From: Nautilus pompilius
Taxonomy: Eukaryota; Mollusca; Cephalopoda; Nautilida; Nautilidae
NCBI GenBank assembly: GCA_018389105.1
Contig: JACATO010000048.1
Coordinates: 248,001-312,000, forward strand
Direction of reading: 5' to 3'
DNA: 64,000 nucleotides
A program made the position numbers and the translations under genes. The notes below the pieces were generated by a model that saw only the letters and a list, made by a program, of their open reading frames with translations, was not told where the DNA came from and did not search any database. This document shows, in pieces, positions 24,991 through 35,900 of this stretch (positions are counted from its first letter, which is position 1; every line of letters begins with the position of its first letter).

Positions 24991-27900
24991 TGCTATCTTT
25001 ATGGGAAAGAATTGGTACTGTAGTAGAAAGTCCCACTGATCTGACAAAATCAGTGCCACTTAAAACAGCTATTGCTAACAAATAAAATTATTTTATTTTC
25101 CCTAACTAAATAATTACTACTGTCATTTTTGCTTCTGCATGGGAGAAAGGTTAAATTTTATATTGTTGCAATGATAGTTGCTATTGCACATTCCAGCGCA
25201 ATGTTCTATTAGCTATGTGCTGCACCTAAATATGTTGATTATAAGACATTTCAGTATGTAGACAGCAAAATACACTCAAAGAATTAAGATCAATGTTGCT
25301 TTCTCATTTAATTTATTTTTTTTTATCAAATATCTATCTAGAGTAATGAAGAAAACAGTTTGATGATAAATATAGTTTCAGAATCCCATGCTGCTTAGTC
25401 TGACTAATAATAGATTAGCTTAGTCAGACCAAATGAATATTTGTGAGTCACAATCCCTATTTGATATGTATTTTTCATCTGTTCCTCTGGATGCTAAATG
25501 ATTTATCTCTGCATTCTACAGTATATACAGCAGGTTATTTCTGTTATATACCATGTTTATTAAGTTTCTTTGCAATAACTGCAGGAAAATAAAAAAATAA
25601 CAATGCATCTGCATAATTTGTAACATGCATCAAAGAAATGTTAGCAAACAATCTAATGTCAGATGACACAGTTTGACTCCATAGTCTAGAATCTGTAAAC
25701 TGCTTTTCAGAGCCAATGCTGTCTGTATTTAAAGAGCCACTGTAATTCTACATGGGAATGTCAAATATCTGCACCTGATTTTTTCTAACATTGCCGGATA
25801 TTTATTGCCCCCTGTTTTTATCTAATTTAAAGTGTTCTGTTCTTACTCAGTAATTTTTGTTGGTAGTTTTTATACTACTGGGTGGTTTTGTTTTTATAAT
25901 GTAAATAACTCTCCCTTTTTAAAAGAAAGTGCAGGAAAGAAATTACTGACAAAACAATATTGCTATAGGTTACACAAGAGGACATGATGATGATAAAGAA
26001 ATTCTCTCTTCAAAACAAAATTTAAATAGAAACGACATTAGAAGCAAATAAGTCCAAAAGGACTACTGAGATTGAGATGTTAGAACTTTAAGGTGATATG
26101 CCAAGACCATGACTACTATTAAATATAGATCTTATACGTGTTTTTCTTTTAGCTCAGTAGAAATACTAGGGGTCATAAATGTAAATTTGCTAAAGTATTG
26201 GCACAGCTCAGTTTTAGAAGAAAAAAACTTAACAATAAAATTGCAAATGAAGGAAATGGATTACCATTGATAGTAATACTGATAAGCATCTATTCTTGGT
26301 GATCCTTATATAAGCCATTGCCTGCTTATATAGCAGCTAAACCAAATTAATCTAATCTGTAGCAAATCCGTTCATTATGGCTACAGGAAAACAATATATA
26401 ATATAATGCTATCATTCCCTACTTAAAATTGTAAGATTTTACAATATTCAACGCAAATAATTAAGCATTAATTAACAAACTACTTTTTTTTCCTACTGTA
26501 TTTTTAAGAAAATTAAATTCTCAGCATTTCCTTGTGCATGTGGTGTTGGATTATTACAGCGTCTATCTGTGTTAGTTATTTTTAAGGACATTAAATAAAC
26601 ACTTCACAAAATTAATTTGAATACTTTTAGTTAATCTTAACTGTTATTCATAATGATACCAACAAATGAGCTAATGCTGAAATTAAAACTATATGGTTGG
26701 TTCTTTTTCACTTTAGATGGAATATGTTGAAGATCCGCAAGATTAGGTCATTGCATCAACTTTCTTTGGATAATCTGCTATACACCACATTACCAGCATT
26801 ATGGTTTACCATTTTCCATTTATATCTTTCAGTATTTGTTTTCTAGTTCACCTGTGATTACCTTTTCCATTATTCCCTTCCATAAGAACATTTAAAAATT
26901 TGGATGTTTTTATAAACTCCATACTACTGAGTTATTCTGCCATTTATTTAAAAACGTGCATATGTAGGCTTCAATTGGAAAATTGCAGTTTACTTACTAA
27001 TGACACTGAAAGTGCAACCATGCTTGGTGGAAGACCATCCATTACAGTAGTATATAAAATCTGTTGACATAGTTTAATACATTTCATCGGAACCAACGCA
27101 AAATGAATTTTCTTCACATTTTTAAAAAATATGGTGGGGTTCCCTCCTGAGCTATCAGGGCTCCCCAGATTAGCAAAATTTGACTTTCAAATATAGTTCA
27201 GAACTGCAAATGTAATGAATGTGCCAGATAAATTTCAGACAACTTTGCGCTGTTTCACAAGGAACAAAACTACAAGCATTGCAAAAAAATGTACAGTAAA
27301 TTCAAAATAAAATAGCTATAATAATTAGAATACTAATTTGCAATTAAATTTCACATATTAGGATTAGTTTTTATCAAGTTATTCCTTGTGTGAGGGTTCC
27401 CATTGAGACAGAAGAAGCTTGCCTGATATTTCATAAATAAATTCAATAAGCCATAATATAAGCTTTGGGAAATTTTGAAAATTTATTGACATTTTACATA
27501 AACAGACATCTGTGTTGCCTGCATTTAAACATTTATGCACAGCTTCTGTGGCGCAACTGAGCCATGAGAGCAGAAGTCTCCCCACCCATCTGCAAGTTAC
27601 ACAAAATGTCTAGTGCCTATGTTACTGAGTTAAAACAATTTATGGAGATTTCTCTACTACTAAAATGCTAGCATTACAAATAATTCACAACATTTCAGAG
27701 TCATTTAAGATGTTTTTGTTTTTAAAAAAGGGTGGTAGAATAAGCTGATGGATGACAATATAACCAAATGAAGGTAGGTACAGATCTAACATTAGTGTAT
27801 GCTGTTATGGTATATACATAGAGCAGCACTGGGAGTTTGTAATTTATTTTCATGAAATTGTAAAAGTTTTAAGTATTATTAATCAAGTTTTTAAATGCTA

Positions 27901-28168
27901 TTGGACATTAATCTTGTAGCCTAAAGAAAATCTCTTTTTCTGTGGGATGTTGTCCTCCAAATAAATGTTCTTTTATAGTCAAATAAAGTGAAAAATCATT
28001 ATTTACCATCAGAAGTTTAAACAATTACATAAAAATTTACAGCCATTTAAGCTGAAAGTATGTCCAATATGGATATAGAAGCCATTTTATTACAAATTAT
28101 CTGTGATACGGCTAGACTTTTAGCCCACAGTAGAAGCACCTTGATCTTATGGGGTTTCTTTGGTCTAT

Positions 28169-28201
<33 letters not shown>
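28169..28201. repeat. (TC)n(AC)n microsatellite
   Basis: TC units switching to AC units. The same TC/AC pairing recurs at 36,621 and 48,224, consistent with repeat tails. Confidence 0.9.
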
Positions 28202-28783
28202 GTTTCATTACATCCATATAACTGGATACTTTAAAAAAAAAAGAAAAGCAGTCTGATGAAGTACAGTAGCTAGGCTTCTATTACAATACATCTTCACTTT
28301 AAGAAATATGGAATAAAAAATGTATAAATTGGTAACAACTTAAGTGCTTATACTCTGTTCATGAGAATCTAAAACTTCCTGTTATAAAACAATGTTGCCA
28401 CAGAAGCTGTTAGCTGTCTAATTGTATACATGATTAATGGCAACTAAGTGTTCACATATAGCAGTAAAAAAATAAAGTCATTTATGGTTGCAATTTAGTA
28501 CAAAATTGATTAAGTGTTACATTTGTACATCTCTGTGGTGGTAGCAGCTAAAAAACCCACACAACAAGCTGTGGACAGTTACCTACACACTGTTTTTTCC
28601 AATTTTTCATGGTAGGAAAAGCACAGCACACAAGACATCTTTCTGGCAGGTCTTCACACATCAGCCATGCTACTCGTCCTACTTTGTGGTGGTTCTACTC
28701 TGGCAGCATAAACAGTCATCATCAAACCTTTGTGAATAACCATTAAAAAAAACAAACAACCTGGGTGGGAACCCTGGCGCACA

Positions 28784-28801
28784 CTCTCTCTCTCTCTCTC
28801 T
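28784..28801. repeat. (CT)n microsatellite
   Basis: Nine CT units following 'gggaaccctggcgcaca'. Confidence 0.9.
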
Positions 28802-29359
28802 GCCCTATGTTATTAATAGCTCACTGTACAAATACTCATGTGGGTAAAGGGGTTGGCACTGATTATTGATCTTGCTACTATAATAAACACATCACAACCC
28901 ATACCAAAACTACTTTTTACAAGTATCATACACATTTCCAACAAATAATTTTAAATACTGTGACCCCTGAAAACCATCAGCACGCCATGCCTATGGCAGC
29001 ATTTTAAGCTTAAATGACTCAGCAACTCATAGAACTGCATAGGTTGGATCCCGAACAGAAAGGATTTTTTTCTCACTGTTTGGAAAAGTGCTACTACCAA
29101 GTACAGTGTTTTTCAACTCCCATACAGTTTGGAATTTTGCACCAGGTTCTTGGAATGATATGCATATATACACAATGAAAAATGTATCACATGAAGTGCT
29201 GGTCACAGTCTCGTGCTGGCATAGAAATAAAACAGCCAGTGAAAAAGCTGTAGATCTAAGTGCAAGGATGAACGTAAGTGGAAGCATAATAGTCACAATG
29301 CAGGCAGTGTTTAAAGAGAAAATGTTCAATATGAACATAAAATGTTGAGGTTTGTTCTT

Positions 29360-29574
29360 CATTTTATTATTGTTGTTTTATTTTTTTTATCTTTTTTTGG
29401 AATGTTGTCTCGATTTTCTAGGGGTTAGGATCTGTTAGTCTATCACAACCCGCTATTAAAACCCAAGTCAGCAGGATCTAGAATGACAAAAAACACTCTA
29501 CTCTTGGCACAGCTTGTGCAAAGAGTTAAAAGGTTTTGAGGTACCATTCTTTAGCTTGACTGCCATTGTCTTAG
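29360..29574 (-). other. Probable 3' UTR of the semaphorin
   Basis: AT-rich sequence directly after the tail stop. AATAAA hexamers on the minus strand at 29,377-29,382 and 29,363-29,368 could end the transcript about 200 bp past the stop. A longer 3' UTR cannot be excluded. Confidence 0.35.
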
Positions 29575-29928
29575 CTATAAGTATTCTTTCTTCCCTTTAT
29601 AAGGTATTGCTCTAGTTTCTGCACTTCCATTTGGTAATTTTCCACTTTTAGGTGGCACATTCCAAACATAGTTCAGTGGTCGTTTATTGGCTCCCAAGTT
29701 CTCGGTTTTTGAATAATAGTGGTCTCGGTCTTGATGTCCCTCTCAAATCAGCTTTTGTATCATCAGTGGGTGAGTCAACGGTTTGCGTGTATTTGCAACT
29801 GCTAACTTTGTAGCCAACCAAAAAGCCAAGAATTGCTGCAATCACAAAAGCACTGACAACTGAGGTAGCAAGTATGGCTGTGTTAAAGGTGCGTTCAGCT
29901 ACTTGCAAAGAATGACTTGCTGGTACCT
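29575..29928 (-). CDS. Sema1a: Semaphorin last exon: transmembrane helix and cytoplasmic tail (frameshifted)
   Basis: Acceptor ttttattttcag opens an exon whose first bases complete a Glu: [18 protein letters not shown] transmembrane helix of about 24 residues follows ([19 protein letters not shown] and on to LVGYKVSSC). The frame then stops at 29,684-29,686 after RELGSQ. The adjacent frame, open from just after a TGA at 29,748-29,750 to TAG at 29,575-29,577, encodes [20 protein letters not shown] and [12 protein letters not shown]. That resembles the VPPK...KKxYL end of class 1 semaphorin tails as I recall them. I infer a one-base loss between 29,686 and 29,747, for example in the short T run near 29,745. 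It could be an assembly error, a real mutation or an isoform difference. Confidence 0.85.
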
Positions 29929-32900
29929 CTGAAAATAAAAAGAAGAGATTTATCATTTATGTTCTCAATGTACAGGCACCCAAAATCAACCATTTTTTGA
30001 GAAGCTTCATTTTATGAGGCTAGATGTAATGGGTATGTTAGTTGGTCATTTTCTAATACTGTTTACCATTCCATCGATTCTTGTTTCCTTTTAGTGCAAT
30101 ATAAACTTGTGATTTTGGAATAATTCAAAATGGTTCATTATCCTACTTCTTTTTAAAAATGGTTTCAATTTAATAAACAATTTTTATCTGTTCAAAAAAT
30201 AAATACATACAGTGCTTTGAAAATTTATTAGGAGAACATGAAATAAAGATAATGGGTTTTAAAGTGATACATGTAAAGTTCCATATCTTTTTTAAGGCCA
30301 ACCTTTCAAAAAATAAAAATGAGGTATATACATAGATATGGATGTTCACCACCAAGGTCACTACAAGTACTGCAGAAAGCAGAAAAGATTACATTATATA
30401 TGCTCAATTAGGAAGAAGGAACAAAGCATGAAAATTATTGAAATAGAAAGAGATGAGTGTTGCATTTTAAGAGTGTTATCAAAGGCCCCACTAACTGAAA
30501 GGTCACAAAATATCAACTGTCTGAGGAACTGTCCTATGGCACCAGAAGAACTTGAGAGAAACTAAGGAACTCAGGTGTTATCCAACACAGTGAAATACAT
30601 ACATTCTGAATATCTAGTTCCCATGATATTTCCCCAGAAAGAAATGAGAGAGAAAAACAAACTGCAAAGGGCAAGAACTACCATAAGCTCCTAATCATTA
30701 AAGGCGGGAAAAAGACATGATGGAACTTTGTTGTTCTGGAATAAGTAATGCAAGGTTAGAGGAGAGGGGCAACTGTCTCATGTGCTATAATAAGGTATAG
30801 TGAAAAAGCCTCTTTGAAGATTCATGTAAAATGGCTTCAGTTTGCAAAAAAAGCATGAAAACTGAATTTTAGAGGATTGGCATTGAGTCTCTGGATAGAC
30901 AAGTAAAAGTATGAACTAAACTGTAAGGAACACCAAGAGAAAAGTATGCATATTGCAGAGTAGAGGATAATTTATGCTCAACCTTGAAACATGGAGATTG
31001 TAATGTTATTTGTGGCTATATCTATCAATGGATTTGGGAAGTTGCTAACCTCATTGGTATCATGGACAAGGATGTCTATCACAATATCTTTGTATGTGAT
31101 AGATTTCTGATTGGACAAAAAGGACAATGACCATAACATTCTTTAGAGCAGCTGTTGTTGAAGACATTTAAATTGTTGAATATCCAATTCAAAGCCAATT
31201 TAACAAATATGAAATTTCATGGACTCCAAAATGACATATGATTTAAATCAAAGGAATTACCCAGGAAATAACTAGCATCTCTGGAACAGAATGCTCTAAT
31301 GAAGTACACTGATGCAGTATTAGAATCTTGACAGGTTGTATTTGCATAAAAATAGAAAGTAATGAGTGATAACTTGAAATATTACCAATTTTCTGGTAAC
31401 TAATTCCTTATCCTCAAAATAAGTTTGTTTGTTTTCATCCTGTTGTTGCCTTTCTCCATTGACAGAGTTTGTCCTGATAAATTTCCTCAGTACTCTATAA
31501 ACATTGTATGGTTTGTGACTTTAAAAAAATCAATAACTAAACAGACTGCTGGAAAAATCTCTAAAAGAAAATGATTTTCTTTAATTAACTTGCAGATTTA
31601 TATTTTATAGTCAAAATAGACATTTACCCAGATAACTAGGCATTATACTAAACAATTTCTCTAGCAACCCTGATTGAATTCCAGCGGTTATGGTATATCT
31701 TAGAAATGCTCTGAAAAATATGATCATTTATTTGAAAGCTAGCCTGATAATTAATTTATTATACACATTCTTATCAAAATAAAATAATTTGAATTGCTTA
31801 TTTGTTTCAGACTACCTCTAATATCAATTACCATTGTCAGTCATTGATGGCTGCCTTCAATGAGGACTTGATAATTTTAGATACCTAATTTTTTAAAATC
31901 TATTGGCAGAGCATCAGGACAAGTTGTCGTACTGTTACTACTCAAGAGTTGTATTCTGCTGCAAACTAAGTCAATTGTCCCACAACTAAATTTTTAATGC
32001 ATTGTGCAAGTAGATTTTTTATTTGTCAAAGTGCATTTTCCTTAGTAAAAGCAAAGTGTAATTGTTAAAAAAAAACTCATGACTTTATTAATTTGTTTAG
32101 TGGTGTTTAAAGCTTTGACAATAACAATAACAATAATAAACTGTTGAATTATTGCTTGCAATAAGTTAATTTTTTTCCCACTAAATTTAATAATTTTTGT
32201 TGTTGTCAAAGACTGAGTAGTGCTCAGAAGCAACCCCTCGTGGTACTGTATCCCATTCAACAAAGTTATTGCATAATGCATGTCTGCTAGCAACATACGC
32301 ACATCCTTAAATAGCTGCTGCTTTATAAAGTCAAGTTTTTTTTTGTGACATGGGCTTGTCATTATTTTCAGTCCAAAGAAATGGTTGTGATAAAAGGAAG
32401 AGTGACTCATGTTAGGGTGGCTGACTAGTTTCACATTGTTAGCATTCTGTGTATGTAAAGATGATCCACGCAATGCATGTTTCTGTAAACAGTTTGTAGT
32501 TTATTTATTCTGAATCATACTTATAGACATATACTGGGCTGTAGTAATCAAATATTTCCCAGAATAAATTTGTTATAAATGGAGACTATGCTTTGTAAAC
32601 AAGTGATCAAAACTGAACCAAAATTTGCATTTTCTGGTCTAGGGAAAACTACAATATGGAAATGAAATTTACTTTATATAAAAGATTACATTACAGACAG
32701 ACAGGCACACACACACACTATCTCACCCTCCCTCCCTTCCTCCTTCCTTCCCTTTGCAAGTGAATATTTTCTGGCATTCATTTTTACACTACTCTCCCAC
32801 AGACAGTGTATACTTTTCAAAACTATAACTACTAGTTTCATGAAGCTAATCATTCAAGTGTGATTGCTGTCTTTTTACTCATGGCATTTAAATGCAATAC

Positions 32901-35900
32901 CATGTGTTGTCTTTCACACTTGGCAGCAGTTTAATTTTTAATCTATCACTCTTGGTGCAGTGCTTATGGCTTAGCTGCTATATTGGCTCCAGTAGATAAA
33001 TAATTACTAGCTCATTTTTTGGCTCTGGGCCCATGCATGTAACATAAAAGTAACTTGTTAACTGGACTTCACATAGTATGATTTTGTGGCAAGCAATCCC
33101 CTGGTTTTAAAAGAAATATTAATTTAAGGTGTCAATTGTCAGTATTTCTGATGTAGTTTTAAAGATAACTTATCACAGAATTATTGTGCAAAACTGGGTT
33201 ACAATGGTTTACTTCCCACATTATTCACAATTCTTTTCGTGTGACACACAAATAATTGTAATAAAGAGTTAATTTGTTGAATTATTAATGCAGGACAAAT
33301 CCCAAAATTCTATGCATTCTGAATGGGCCTTTTAAAACCAAGCAAATGATGTAACACTTGATACTGATGATAAAGATCCTCTGTACCACAGTTTTTTTTT
33401 TTTTTTTTTTTAGGTTCAAAGAAATTTTATTTAAATTTCGATTAGAAACAAAAATTGATAATTTGTTTTAAAATGAAAACTTATGGTCTTAAAGGATTTT
33501 AGCCAAAATTAGTTTACATTGAGACTGCGAGCCGGCCACCCAACCCTGACTCCCGCTCTCTCTCTCTCTGGAGGTAGGATTGTCCCAAGGCTCTGACCAG
33601 TCAGTAGAAAGGTGTTTATCACCCAGAAATTTGGAGTCGGAAGAATTTAGTTAAACAAAAGCATATATTTATCTTATTTACTTGTAGCTCCTTTCCTCAC
33701 AGCAGGCGTACCTGAAAATATAAGCTTTGTCGACGTAGCGCTCGCGAGAAGTTACTTATTTTAAAGCCGTCCATTAGTAAGGGTGGCTGGCGGCCAGCTT
33801 AGCCAGTAAGCATGGAATCAATTCTACTCTAATTTAAGAAATGTGTTAAATTAGTTTTAGGTTGAGAAATTATTTATTTATTCAGTGTAATGTTGTCTGT
33901 GATATTTATTATACCCTTAAGTGTATAAGAATACCTGCTTTAATATTTGGATAGGTAGCAAATGTGATTGCAGATATTATACTTTGAAATTTGGAATGTG
34001 CATGGTTTGGTAAAAGAGGTACATTTTAGTGATGTCATCTACATGGTACATGTATTTCTGGTAGCATGTAAACACAAAAAGAGAAACCCTATCTAATCAC
34101 TACAAAGGGAGAAAAAATTAGCAGAAGAGCACTTTGATGATCAGGAAATTCAATGAATATCACTATAAACATTTGTCCAATTTTTAAAAATTATTGTTTG
34201 ATTATTTTTATAGATGAAATATAACTAAAACTCCAAAATAAAAATTGATAAAGTGTAAAGTTATACCATAGACTTAGAGGTAGAAAAACAAATTTTAGAA
34301 ACTTATTGGAGTGGATTCTTATTTTTCATGAAATTGACTTATCTTTTGTTTTGAGAATTAAGATATTAACATGTCTTCCTTAAGTCAAACTGTATCCTTT
34401 GTCTGAGAGACTTTGTCATAGAATTATTGAATTTAAAAAAGCGGATCAGGGTAAAGCAGAAAAACAATGCCATCAGATACATGGTTATCATCTCTCCACA
34501 AAGACAGTCAACATTATATTGTATTATCTGAAGAACAATTATATTAATGCAGGATAAAACTCCATTTGAAAAATACATCTGTGAGAGCCTAAACAAATAC
34601 TGTACATATTTAGTTTTCTTACTGAAGCACTCAGCAATGTGCAGGTCAGTGCTTACGAATGCTAACTAAGCAGCAATCAATTCGTATAAAGCAAAAATCT
34701 CTTAATTATCTGTTTTTACAGACTCCAATTTCCACAATGAATTAACAGAGTAGAAAAATAACTTCTCTCCATCTAAGCTTGGTTTCATGCCAGTAATCTC
34801 ACTTATTTTCTATTCTTAAAATCAATAATTCTTGCATTAAACTTTGTGACTAAAAACTCAATAATTTGGAAAGCTGCCTGTTTTTTTTATCTTTTTATAA
34901 AAAAAAATTACTTCCTAATATTAAAGAAATTCCATGGAGAAAAGTGTCCATATCTGATGAAAACTTAATAACTAAGCTAAATTCTTCCCATAACGTTTTA
35001 TTTTGCTAGTTCTAATGGAACAAAGAACCACCAACCAAATGTGACAAACAAGGTGAGATTATGCCAAGAAAAGCCAAAGTACCCAAACAAAATAATGCTT
35101 GCCACTAGTTCACAAGCACAGAATGATACAGGGAAAGCTGATGCATCTATTTTGTCCAACTAATGTTTATACACATATTGCATCTTAGAAAAATTCTAAA
35201 TCTCCCCAATACTTAATGTTTTGTTGAGTCTGTTCACATTTATGTAAAAAAACCCTGGACAAACTCATCTACTGTTGATGCTAGCATTAATTTAATTTTA
35301 AATGAGAGTTTGGTAGTTAGGGCAGACAACACCTTTTGTACTAAAATTTCTGTCACAATGGCTGCAAGTTAGTGAGAACAAACAAGCAGCACTGACATAG
35401 TCACATTGTAAACTCTAATTTATTTCTGGTTAGAATATGTAAAACAGAGCTATGAAGAGAAAGAAGACACATGGCAGAAAACTAGGAGAGTTGGCTTTCT
35501 TGGAGTTGTGCTATGTAAGGCAAACAAAACTTATGTTTGCCATTGTGATAGAATTTGTAGCAGAAAGATGCAGTGTGCCTTACCATTTTCCCCAACATGG
35601 GTTGACCAACTCTTTTCTGTGGTTGAATTAGGACCAGCAGTTGTCTTTCGACGTCTTGGAATCTCCTTTCCTACTCCACCTATGGTAGGCAGATAATACA
35701 TGGCAATATTAGGAATATGTTGTTTTTTCCTTTCTGCAATATCTTTGATACTAATATAGAATTATTTAGGAGAACAGATAAGGAAAACTTTGACAATTTT
35801 ATTTTACTTTTTATTACCATTAGTAGCCATTTGTTTCACTTATACTCAAGGATATTTTATGCAACCATTTTTTCTTCTTTTTTTTTGATCACTAAAACAT

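Larger units (their letters stand above)
24991..29359. other. Intergenic region beyond the semaphorin 3' end
   Basis: AT-rich, without a convincing gene. It holds (TC)n/(AC)n at 28,169-28,201 and (CT)n at 28,784-28,801. The latter ends a patch (about 28,560-28,800) that looks like a SINE-type repeat with a microsatellite tail. Part of this region could be extended 3' UTR. Confidence 0.45.

Noticed and set aside
29027-29362. 111-codon minus-strand and 86-codon plus-strand open frames below the last exon
   Set aside because: They overlap each other in the likely 3' UTR or downstream flank and resemble no protein family known to me.
31627-31659. Possible 33-bp symmetric exon before a gtaaat donor
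   Set aside because: The frame fits but the acceptor lacks a pyrimidine tract and the peptide has no stalk-like composition; likely chance.
32042-32473. 143-codon minus-strand open frame in a semaphorin intron
   Set aside because: No similarity recognised, poly-I/V and N/K-rich composition expected from AT-rich intron sequence, and no usable splice phase with the neighbouring exons.
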